The position numbers and the translations under genes are program-made. DNA of 16,699 nt from an uncultured Collinsella sp. (GTDB lineage: Bacteria > Actinomycetota > Coriobacteriia > Coriobacteriales > Coriobacteriaceae): assembly GCA_902489665.1 (NCBI GenBank), contig CABUAT010000040.1, positions 1-16,699 of the forward strand. The letters are read 5' to 3'. Of this stretch, positions 6,213 to 12,915 are shown in pieces. Numbering within the stretch: position 1 is the first letter of the stretch; every line of letters starts with the position of its first letter. Under the pieces are notes generated by a model. The model did no database searches. It worked only from the letters and a program-made list of their open reading frames with translations, and was not told the DNA's origin.

Positions 6213-7658
6213 ATGGCAGAATCTCGTGCGGAGCGTAAGGCTCGTCGTGCTTTGATCGAAGCAGCTGAGGGGTCGGAGGAGAAATCTTCTACGAAATCCA
6301 AGTCTTCTAAAGCTGCAAAAAGCAAATCGGCCAAGAGCAGGGCTAAGACCAAGCGTTCTGACTCTCGTCGAGGCGGAGACAAAGCGTCTCAGACTCGCTC
6401 CAAGCGTCCGCATAAAGATCCGGTTTCGCCTGCGCGTAAGGCTGTGGATCCCAAGTCTCCCTGTTCCATCATGAGAGCTTGTGGCGGATGCACGGCGCTC
6501 AATCGTCCTTATAAGAAGCAGTTGGCAGCCAAGCAGGCCGCCATGGAGGAGCTTTTTGCTACCCTTTGCGAGCGCGAGGGCATTAGCGTCGACCCCATTC
6601 GCGGTATGGGCGTCACCCTGGGCGACCCGGGCAAATATCCTGCGCCGCGCGGTTTTCGCCATAAGGCCGCCACTCCCTTTGCTCCCGGTAAGGAGGGTGC
6701 TGTCCGTTGCGGTTTCTTTGAGCGCGGCACGCACAAGATCGTTGCCGTACCCGAGTGTCCTGTCGAGGCACCGGGTGCCCGTCAGATTCTCAACGGCATC
6801 GCACGCGAAGCTGAGCGGCTGCATATTCCCGCCTTTAATGAGGACAAGCATCTTGGTTTGCTTCGCTATGCCGTCGTCCGCTGCGGTTGGCGTACCGACC
6901 AGGTCATGGTTACGCTCGTGACCGCTCAGCGCGACTTGCCGCATGCGCAGGAGTTCTTTGAGGCTGTCGCCGCACTCAATCCGCACATCGTCACCGTCGC
7001 CCAAAACATCAACGGACGTCCCGGCAACGCCATCCTCGGCGAGGAAACCCGCATTGTATATGGCGCCGAGTGCATGCGCGACCAGCTGCTCGGCTGCGAG
7101 TTCGATATCTCCCCCACCGCGTTCTACCAGACCAACCCGCAGCAGACCGAGCTGCTCTATCAGCTCGCGATTGACGGCATGGACCTGCAGCAGGGCGACG
7201 TACTCATGGATGCCTATTGCGGTAGTGGAACTATCGGCCTGTGCGCAGCCAAAGCCGCCCAGGACAAGGGCGTCGGTATTATGCTGCTTGGCGTGGAGCG
7301 CAACCACGCCGGCATTGCCGACGCACGTCGTAATGCCGAGCTCAACGGCCTCACCCGCAGCGCTTGGTTTATGGCCGACGATGCCACCGATTACATCCTG
7401 GATGCCGCCGATAACAACGAGCGGGTCGATGTCCTTTCCATCGATCCGCCGCGCGCCGGCTCCACGCCCGAGTTCCTCGAAGCTGCCTGCGCGCTTAAGC
7501 CGCGCCGCATCACCTATATCAGCTGCAACCCCGTAACTCAAGAGCGCGACCTGCATCGGCTTCTCGACGGAGGCTATCGCCTGCTCAAGATCACGCCCGT
7601 CGACATGTTTCCTCACACCGACCACACCGAAACCGTAGCGGTCCTCGAACGCCGCTAA
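6213..7658 (+). CDS. rlmD: 23S rRNA (uracil-C5)-methyltransferase, RlmD/RumA type (TrmA superfamily)
   Basis: 481 aa. It is predicted to methylate C5 of a uridine in 23S rRNA using SAM. Four Cys placed as in RlmD (C84, C90, C93, C182) should bind a [4Fe-4S] cluster. SAM motif I is DAYCGSGTIG (333-342), DPPRAG is at 411-416, the catalytic nucleophile is Cys438 in SCNP, and HTE (471-473) supplies the usual general base. The N-terminal TRAM domain found in E. coli RlmD is not evident. Instead the first 80 or so residues are a Lys/Ser/Arg-rich, probably disordered tail that may bind RNA. Whether the target is U1939, U747 or both (as in RlmCD) cannot be decided. The 5' part uses many T-ending codons, unlike the C-ending remainder. 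The ribosome site is weak (GTGGGG). Confidence 0.88.
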   Translation: MAESRAERKARRALIEAAEGSEEKSSTKSKSSKAAKSKSAKSRAKTKRSDSRRGGDKASQTRSKRPHKDPVSPARKAVDPKSPCSIMRACGGCTALNRPYKKQLAAKQAAMEELFATLCEREGISVDPIRGMGVTLGDPGKYPAPRGFRHKAATPFAPGKEGAVRCGFFERGTHKIVAVPECPVEAPGARQILNGIAREAERLHIPAFNEDKHLGLLRYAVVRCGWRTDQVMVTLVTAQRDLPHAQEFFEAVAALNPHIVTVAQNINGRPGNAILGEETRIVYGAECMRDQLLGCEFDISPTAFYQTNPQQTELLYQLAIDGMDLQQGDVLMDAYCGSGTIGLCAAKAAQDKGVGIMLLGVERNHAGIADARRNAELNGLTRSAWFMADDATDYILDAADNNERVDVLSIDPPRAGSTPEFLEAACALKPRRITYISCNPVTQERDLHRLLDGGYRLLKITPVDMFPHTDHTETVAVLERR

Positions 7659-7684
7659 CCAACCTCAGTAGATTTTTGGGACAA

Positions 7685-7716
7685 GAAAGGGGGCGACCCG
7701 TCTGGGCCGCCCCCTT
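7685..7716. terminator. Bidirectional terminator between the rRNA methyltransferase and PHP genes
   Basis: AAGGGGGCG (7687-7695) pairs with CGCCCCCTT (7708-7716), with inner CCC/GGG pairing. On the minus strand it is followed by TTCTTGT; on the plus strand the T run is weak. It lies between two converging genes. Confidence 0.7.
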
Positions 7717-7736
7717 CGCTTGGTTTATAAATTCCG

Positions 7737-8558
7737 CTACATCCCCTTGCACAGGTCGCACACGCCGGCTGCCGCCATCTCGCGCAGCAGCGTCTCGCGA
7801 TCGCGCGTCACGATCAGATCCAACGGGAAGTGAATCTCGTCGAGCATCTTGCGAGCGTAATCGAGCTTACCAATTGCCATGCCAATGTGCGCATCGGTCG
7901 AAACGCCAATGCCCACGCCCAGCTCGGCGCAGCGCTCGGCGATCTTGCGGCATACGGCCCAATGCTCAGTGTCGACACCGTGTTCAAGACTATGGTTGTT
8001 GATCTCAATAATCTTGTGCCTGGCCTTAGCTGCCAACAGCACCTCGTCGATATCGAACGGCACGCCCGAACGCCCCGTGTGACCCAGCATGAACACCTTG
8101 GGGTGCTCCAGGGCATTGATATACATCTCGGTCGTCTGGGCCAGCGTCGCGCCCTCAGCAATCTGCGGATTATGCACGCTTGCAACCAAATAATCCAAAT
8201 TACGCGTAACCAAATCGAACAGCGAATGCTGACGGCTGTACGAATCGCCGGCAATATCGAGCGTGACAGGAGTGTCCTCGCCAAACAGGCTTCCGTCCAG
8301 CGAAACGATATCGGCCTCGGCACCACGCAGCACCAGCACGCCGCTCCAAATGCGCGGCCAGATATCCTGGTTGATAAAGAACTGGTAACTGCGCAGGTCA
8401 TTGGGGCAAGCCGTAACCATAGAGCTCAAATGGTCAGCAGATCCGAGCACCTGCAGACCACGCTCTGCCGCCCAGTACACATTCTCCTCAATGGTCGAAT
8501 ATGCATGCGCAGAGAACATCGTATGGGTATGAATGTCACAAGAAAGCAGGTAGGGCAT
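7737..8558 (-). CDS. PHP-domain metal-dependent phosphoesterase (YcdX-like)
   Basis: 273 aa. PHP metal ligands are visible in order: HTH in DIHTHTMFSAH (8-18), ADH (41-43), E81 in GAEAD, H129 in VASVHN, H160 in LGHTGRSG, and TDAH (221-224). This indicates an active trinuclear-metal hydrolase on a phosphate ester; the substrate is unknown. No polymerase or histidinol-biosynthesis partner is adjacent, so histidinol-phosphatase is not favoured. The C-terminus ends CDLCKGM, a small CxxC motif that may be an extra metal or redox site. Start 8558 follows AAGGAGA with a 4-base spacing. It is probably transcribed from its own promoter. Confidence 0.85.
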   Translation of the reverse strand: MPYLLSCDIHTHTMFSAHAYSTIEENVYWAAERGLQVLGSADHLSSMVTACPNDLRSYQFFINQDIWPRIWSGVLVLRGAEADIVSLDGSLFGEDTPVTLDIAGDSYSRQHSLFDLVTRNLDYLVASVHNPQIAEGATLAQTTEMYINALEHPKVFMLGHTGRSGVPFDIDEVLLAAKARHKIIEINNHSLEHGVDTEHWAVCRKIAERCAELGVGIGVSTDAHIGMAIGKLDYARKMLDEIHFPLDLIVTRDRETLLREMAAAGVCDLCKGM

Positions 8559-8595
8559 CAGGTCTCCTTATCTGGCACGGCCGTCGCTTATATTC

Positions 8596-8625
8596 ATTGT
8601 ACGCATAGCCTTCGATAGTCGTAAA
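8596..8625 (-). promoter_or_regulatory. Promoter of the PHP phosphoesterase gene
   Basis: Minus-strand -35 TTTACG (8620-8625), 18-base spacer, -10 TACAAT (8596-8601). The -10 lies 37 bases from the start codon. Confidence 0.55.
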
Positions 8626-8658
8626 ACCACTCCATCCCAAAGACACAACGTCCATGAC

Positions 8659-8689
8659 AACGGGGTCCGGCTTAACACCAAACCCCGTT
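8659..8689 (-). terminator. Possible weak terminator after the aminotransferase gene
   Basis: AACGGGGT (8659-8666) and ACCCCGTT (8682-8689) are perfect 8-base arms around a 15-base loop, 35 bases past the aminotransferase stop. The T run on the minus strand is very short, so termination may be partial. Confidence 0.4.
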
Positions 8690-8723
8690 TCACGTAAAAC
8701 ATTGTAGGCAGAGCGCTTTACTT

Positions 8724-9908
8724 TTAACGATACTCGTCCGCCAACTGTTTCCAAGCGGGTAGCGAATTGACAATCGTTTCGTAGCTCACGCAATAGCCCA
8801 GGCGGAACCAACCCGGCATACCAAAGCTGTCCGAGGGAACCGCAAGCAACTCATACTTCTTTGCGCGCTCGCAAAACGCATTCGCATCGGGCTCGAGTGC
8901 CTTCACCCATAGGTAGAACGCGCCATCCGGCTCAACATAGGTGTAGCCATACTCCGCTAGTGCGTCGGTAAGCGCGGTGCGGTTGCGTGCATAGGCCTCA
9001 ACGTCACTCGGCTCATCGATGCAGTCGATAATTACGCGCTGAAAGAGCGCCGGCGCGCACACGAAGCCCAGCGTACGGGCGGCACCGGCAACGGCCGGCA
9101 TCAGACGGGCAGCCTGCGGATTGGTGTTGGGAACCAAGATCCACCCCACGCGCTCACCCGGCAGCGACAGCGACTTGGAATACGAGTAGCACACGATGGT
9201 GTGCTCGTAGATCGAGGGCACCCAAGGCACCTCGGCACCGTACACGATCTCGCGGTACGGCTCATCCGAGATGAGCATAATCGGATTCTCGGGATCGCGC
9301 TGAGCGTTGGCCTCGCGCAGAACATTGGCCAGTCGCGTCAGCGTGTTGCATGTATATACGGCACCAGTCGGATTGTTGGGCGAGTCGATGATGACGGCAG
9401 TCGTCTTATCGGTAATCGCCTTGAGCACGTTGTCCACGCTCAGCTGGAACGTATCTTCATCGGCGAGCGCCTCAACACACGTACAGCCGGCCTTCTCAAT
9501 CCAAACGCGATACTCCGGAAAGTACGGGGCGATAACAATAACCTCGTCGCCCGGGTTCGTAACGGCGTTGAGCGTGCAGGTGAGCGAAGCCGCGGCACCC
9601 ACCGTCATAAAGACGTCCTTACCCTCATAGTTCGTTCCAAAGCGGCGGTTGAGCGATTCGGCGACGGCTGCTCGACATTGCGGCAGGCCCGGAGCGGGGG
9701 TGTAGCCGTGCAACTGGTCACTCGGCAGCTCCAGGGCCTTCTTAATGGACTCCGCCACAGCAGCGGGTGCCGGAACGCTCGGATTGCCCAGCGAAAAATC
9801 AAATACGTTTTCCGCACCGATCTGCGCCTTGCGCTCAAGGCCATAGCTAAAAATCTCACGGATGATGGAGCTTTCCGCACCGCGAGCATACATAGTTTCG
9901 TTGATCAT
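8724..9908 (-). CDS. PLP-dependent class I/II aminotransferase (aspartate aminotransferase fold)
   Basis: 394 aa, the usual length for fold-type I aminotransferases. The PLP Schiff-base Lys is Lys245 in SYSKSLSLPGERVGW. SPNNPTG (176-182) and ISDEPY (213-218, Asp215 to the pyridine nitrogen) are intact, and Arg369 in WFRLGY is the likely substrate alpha-carboxylate ligand. The opening FDFSLGNPSVPAP (36-48) is typical of a subgroup common in Clostridia and Coriobacteria, annotated only as pyridoxal-phosphate-dependent aminotransferase. Amino acid specificity cannot be read. Start 9908 is chosen for AAAGGGGAA just upstream; the frame is open 33 codons further, but those codons run into the hairpin repeat and do not resemble the family. 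An internal Met at 9893 is a less likely start. Confidence 0.9.
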   Translation of the reverse strand: MINETMYARGAESSIIREIFSYGLERKAQIGAENVFDFSLGNPSVPAPAAVAESIKKALELPSDQLHGYTPAPGLPQCRAAVAESLNRRFGTNYEGKDVFMTVGAAASLTCTLNAVTNPGDEVIVIAPYFPEYRVWIEKAGCTCVEALADEDTFQLSVDNVLKAITDKTTAVIIDSPNNPTGAVYTCNTLTRLANVLREANAQRDPENPIMLISDEPYREIVYGAEVPWVPSIYEHTIVCYSYSKSLSLPGERVGWILVPNTNPQAARLMPAVAGAARTLGFVCAPALFQRVIIDCIDEPSDVEAYARNRTALTDALAEYGYTYVEPDGAFYLWVKALEPDANAFCERAKKYELLAVPSDSFGMPGWFRLGYCVSYETIVNSLPAWKQLADEYR

Positions 9909-9932
9909 CTGTTCCCCTTTCGCATAGGCGCT

Positions 9933-9938
9933 ATTGTA
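9933..9938 (-). promoter_or_regulatory. Candidate -10 box (TACAAT) for the aminotransferase gene
   Basis: TACAAT on the minus strand, 24 bases before the start codon. No convincing -35 is seen at 16-18 bases. Confidence 0.45.
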
Positions 9939-9968
9939 CGCTTTAGCCGAGCAAAGTGCCGCAGCAAT

Positions 9969-10028
9969 GTTGATTGGGGACAGACTTAAATGCGTGAAAA
10001 CGCTCATTTAAGTCTGTCCCCAATCAAC
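9969..10028. repeat. 60-bp near-perfect hairpin (24-bp arms), REP-like
   Basis: Bases 9969-9992 and 10005-10028 are exact reverse complements over 24 bases and include GGGGACAGACTTAAATG. Three more pairs, CGT/ACG, can close on a GAAA tetraloop (9996-9999), leaving a CT bulge. It is separate from the ftsH terminator just to its right. The GGGGACAGA core resembles dispersed repeats found near REP-associated transposases, which is recognition from memory and not checked here. Confidence 0.85.
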
Positions 10029-10068
10029 AAAAAGAAAAAGCCTCCGCAGGTTTCCCCGCAGAGGCTTT
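10029..10068 (-). terminator. Rho-independent terminator of the hpt-ftsH transcript
   Basis: On the minus strand AAAGCCTC (10061-10068) pairs with GAGGCTTT (10037-10044). Pairing continues through G-C and G-T pairs to a GAAA tetraloop, and the stem is followed by TTCTTTTTG. It lies 12 bases past the ftsH stop. Confidence 0.92.
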
Positions 10069-10079
10069 CGCCACAAAGG

Positions 10080-12218
10080 CTATTTGTCGGCGTCGGTGTC
10101 GGCACCGGCATTGACGGCACAGGCATCGCCGGCATTATCGGATGCGGCTTCTGCATCCTCCTGCATAGCCGCCTGCGCAAATGCCGCGGCATCAGCCGCC
10201 AGCTCCTCCTCGCTCATGCGAGGCGCACGCTTTTTGGTCGGCATGCCGACCGCCTTAGCGTTGCGCTCCTCCTTGGCCGCCAGGATATCGTCCTCGCGCT
10301 CAAGGTAGGCGTCCCACTCGTTGTCGAGCAGGGCGTTCACGGCGTCGCCTTCGACGGTCTCGCGCTCAAGCAGCACCTTCGCCATCAGGTCGAGCTGATC
10401 GCGACGGGCATCCAAAATCTCGACCGCACGACGATGGGCTTCGCGCATAATGCGCTGGACCTCGATGTCGATGCGACGCGCCGTCTCCTCAGAGTAGTCC
10501 TGATGATCGGCATAGTCGCGGCCCAGGAATACCTGATGCTGCGCCTCACCGAACACCTGCGTTCCAAGCTCCTCGCTCATGCCCAGGCGCGTGACCATCT
10601 CGCGCGCCATCTTGGTCGCGCGCTCCAGATCGTTGCTCGCGCCCGACGTGATGTCGTCGCACATGAGTTCCTCGGCAACGCGACCGCCCAAGAACACGGC
10701 AAGCTCGTCGAGCATCTCGTTCTTGGTCTTGAGGAAGTGGTCCTCCTGCGGAAGCTGCAGCGTGTAGCCCAGGGCCTGACCGCGGCTGACGATCGAGATC
10801 TTGTGGACCGGATCGGAGTGCTCCAGGATATGGCCCACCAAAGCGTGACCGCTCTCGTGGTAGGCAATCGTGGTGCGCTCGGCCTCGGTCATCACGCGAC
10901 CCTTGCGCTGCGGACCGGCAATCACGCGCTCCATCGACTCCTCGACCTCGTCCATCGAGATTACGGAACGATGGCGGCGAGCGGCCAGCAGCGCAGACTC
11001 GTTGAGCAGGTTCGCTAAATCGGCACCAGTAAAGCCAACGGTCATCTGGGCGAGCTTCTCAAACTTAACGTCCTCGTCCATCGGCTTGCTCTCGGCATGC
11101 ACGCGCAAAATCTGCTCGCGGCCCTTCACGTCCGGACGGTCGACCGTAACCTGACGGTCAAAACGGCCGGGACGCAGCAGCGCCGGATCCAGAATGTCGG
11201 GGCGGTTGGTGGCGGCGATCAGGATGACCGACTCGCTTTCCTCAAAGCCGTCCATCTCGACCAGCAGCTGGTTGAGCGTCTGCTCGCGCTCGTCGTGACC
11301 GCCGCCCAAGCCAGCTCCGCGCTGACGTCCCACGGCATCGATCTCATCGATGAAGATGATCGACGGGGCCTGGGACTTGGCCTCCTTAAAGAGGTCACGC
11401 ACACGGCTGGCGCCGACACCTACGAACATCTCGACAAAGTCGGAACCCGAGATGCTAAAGAACGGCACGCCCGCCTCGCCGGCAACGGCCTTGGCCAGCA
11501 GCGTTTTACCGGTGCCCGGAGGGCCCACCAGCAACACGCCACGCGGGATCTTGGCGCCCAGCTTGCGATAGCGATCCGGATCGCTCAAAAAGTCACGGAT
11601 CTCCTCGAGCTCCTCGACTGCCTCGTCCACGCCGGCAACGTCTTCAAACTTGACCTTGGGGCGTGTGGCCTCGTTGGTCTTGGCGTTGGTCTTGCCAAAC
11701 TGCATGTTCCTGTTGTTGGCGCCCATCATCTGGCGCATAAAGTAGAACATGATGGCGATAAGGGCGATCGTCGGAAGCACACTCATCGCCAAGTCGCCCC
11801 AAAAATCGGGATCGTTGGTGTTGACGATGTACTTGGTATCGGGGTGCTCCGCCATGAGCTCGGCAAGCGAATCGGAGCCGACATAGGTCGAGGAGAAGCT
11901 CTTGAGCTCGCTCGTATCGCCCTTGTCCTTCTTCGTCTTCCAGTAATGACCCGTCACGCTTCCGTCTTGAACCGTATAGGTCAGATCTTCGACGCGATCC
12001 TGCTTGATGGCGCTCACCATCTCGCTCGTCGCGAGCTTAACGGTATTGCTGGAATTGGCAAAGCCGGAACCCATATTAAAGAAGGCATAGCCCAGAAGCG
12101 CGCAAGCCAAAAGAAAATACAGCCAGCCCGTACGCGTGGGCTTCTTGCCTCCGGGCATCCCCGGGATCTTTGGGTCCCGGGGAGTCTGGGAATTGTTGTC
12201 GTTACGGTCGTCGGGCAT
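10080..12218 (-). CDS. ftsH: ATP-dependent zinc metalloprotease FtsH
   Basis: 712 aa membrane-anchored AAA+ protease that extracts and degrades membrane and short-lived cytosolic proteins. There is one membrane segment at about 31-49, an extracytoplasmic domain to about 140, and a second membrane segment at about 142-162. The AAA module has Walker A GPPGTGKT (232-239), pore motif MFVGVGAS (264-271), Walker B IIFIDEID (287-294) and SRH ATNRPDILDPALLRPGRFDR (336-355). The zinc site is HESGH (454-458) with a likely third ligand at Asp530. The C-terminal 40 residues are an acidic, Ala-rich tail (from about 668). ATG 12218 starts one base after the hpt stop (TAAGATG). GGAGG lies 12 bases upstream inside the hpt end, so coupling is likely. 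All catalytic residues are intact. Confidence 0.97.
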   Translation of the reverse strand: MPDDRNDNNSQTPRDPKIPGMPGGKKPTRTGWLYFLLACALLGYAFFNMGSGFANSSNTVKLATSEMVSAIKQDRVEDLTYTVQDGSVTGHYWKTKKDKGDTSELKSFSSTYVGSDSLAELMAEHPDTKYIVNTNDPDFWGDLAMSVLPTIALIAIMFYFMRQMMGANNRNMQFGKTNAKTNEATRPKVKFEDVAGVDEAVEELEEIRDFLSDPDRYRKLGAKIPRGVLLVGPPGTGKTLLAKAVAGEAGVPFFSISGSDFVEMFVGVGASRVRDLFKEAKSQAPSIIFIDEIDAVGRQRGAGLGGGHDEREQTLNQLLVEMDGFEESESVILIAATNRPDILDPALLRPGRFDRQVTVDRPDVKGREQILRVHAESKPMDEDVKFEKLAQMTVGFTGADLANLLNESALLAARRHRSVISMDEVEESMERVIAGPQRKGRVMTEAERTTIAYHESGHALVGHILEHSDPVHKISIVSRGQALGYTLQLPQEDHFLKTKNEMLDELAVFLGGRVAEELMCDDITSGASNDLERATKMAREMVTRLGMSEELGTQVFGEAQHQVFLGRDYADHQDYSEETARRIDIEVQRIMREAHRRAVEILDARRDQLDLMAKVLLERETVEGDAVNALLDNEWDAYLEREDDILAAKEERNAKAVGMPTKKRAPRMSEEELAADAAAFAQAAMQEDAEAASDNAGDACAVNAGADTDADK

Positions 12219-12219
12219 C

Positions 12220-12768
12220 TTACGAATAAACCTCCGGTTTCAAAATGCCCAGATACGGAAGGTTACGATAGCGCTCGGCATAGTCGAGGCCGTAGCCCAC
12301 CACAAAGGCATCGGGGCAATGGGTTCCAACATACTTGGGCGTGATGGCCGAGGTGCGGTCCTCAACGTCCTTCCACAGGAAGGCAGCGACCTCCAGCGAA
12401 GCGGGCTTGCGGCTCTCGAGGTTCTTCATCAGGTACTTGAGGGTCAGGCCCGAGTCCAGAATGTCCTCGACGATCAGCACGTCGCGACCACGGATGTCGA
12501 TATCCAGATCCTTAATGATACGCACGATGCCCGAAGACTTCACACCGTCGCCATAGCTCGAAACAGCCATGAAATCGATGTTGGTCGGTAGCTCGATCTT
12601 GCGCATCAGGTCGCCCATAAAGACAACGGCACCGCGCAGAACCGCGATCAGCACCAGATCCTTACCCGCGTAGTCGCGAGTGATCTCCTCGCCCAGGCGA
12701 GAAACGATGCCGTCGATATCCTCCTGCGTAAACAGAACCTTCTCGATATCCGGATGTTGAGAAGCCAT
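12220..12768 (-). CDS. hpt: Hypoxanthine (guanine) phosphoribosyltransferase
   Basis: 182 aa, the normal length. It converts hypoxanthine or guanine plus PRPP to IMP or GMP in purine salvage. The PRPP-binding motif is VLIVEDILDSGLT (97-109). The flexible-loop region is SSYGDG (70-75), and the purine/Mg-binding end is VVGYGLDYAERYRNLPY (156-172), all standard for the bacterial family. It sits between tilS and ftsH, the order conserved in many Gram-positive bacteria. ATG 12768 is preceded by AAAGGG. A candidate promoter and a 31-bp dyad lie in the 147-base gap upstream, so hpt-ftsH may be transcribed independently of tilS. Confidence 0.96.
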   Translation of the reverse strand: MASQHPDIEKVLFTQEDIDGIVSRLGEEITRDYAGKDLVLIAVLRGAVVFMGDLMRKIELPTNIDFMAVSSYGDGVKSSGIVRIIKDLDIDIRGRDVLIVEDILDSGLTLKYLMKNLESRKPASLEVAAFLWKDVEDRTSAITPKYVGTHCPDAFVVGYGLDYAERYRNLPYLGILKPEVYS

Positions 12769-12824
12769 GACAACCCTTTCTTGTGCTTATCGCCCACACA
12801 CCGCCGTATGGACGCGAACTACAC

Positions 12825-12830
12825 ATTCTA
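12825..12830 (-). promoter_or_regulatory. Candidate -10 box (TAGAAT) for hpt-ftsH
   Basis: TAGAAT on the minus strand, 56 bases before the hpt start. The matching -35 (TGGTAA, 18-base spacing) is poor and falls inside the adjacent dyad. Confidence 0.4.
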
Positions 12831-12833
12831 GCA

Positions 12834-12864
12834 GCGCACGGGGTAAATTTACCAGCCCGTGCGC
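12834..12864. promoter_or_regulatory. 31-bp dyad between tilS and hpt
   Basis: GCGCACGGG (12834-12842) and CCCGTGCGC (12856-12864) are perfect arms. The middle contains the palindrome GGTAAATTTACC (12842-12853). It lies 52 bases past the tilS stop, but no T run follows on the minus strand. It therefore looks less like a terminator than a structured RNA or an operator covering the -35 region of the candidate hpt promoter. Confidence 0.5.
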
Positions 12865-12915
12865 CATCAGCGCGGGAATACCGTCAACGTCGCACAGAAT
12901 AGCAGGCGCGGGACG

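Noticed and set aside
6189..7625. 478-codon open frame on the minus strand opposite the rRNA methyltransferase
   Set aside because: The plus strand has all RlmD motifs and a catalytic Cys; the minus product resembles no family and has no ribosome site.
8536..8811. 91-codon minus frame between the aminotransferase and PHP genes
   Set aside because: It overlaps the ends of both real genes and covers the PHP promoter; no ribosome site and no recognisable product.
11097..12344. 415-codon plus-strand frame opposite ftsH and hpt
   Set aside because: It spans two genuine genes on the other strand, crossing their junction, and reads as a composition artefact.
12834..12864. Simple terminator for tilS
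   Set aside because: The stem is good but no T run follows on the minus strand, so it is listed as a dyad of unknown role.
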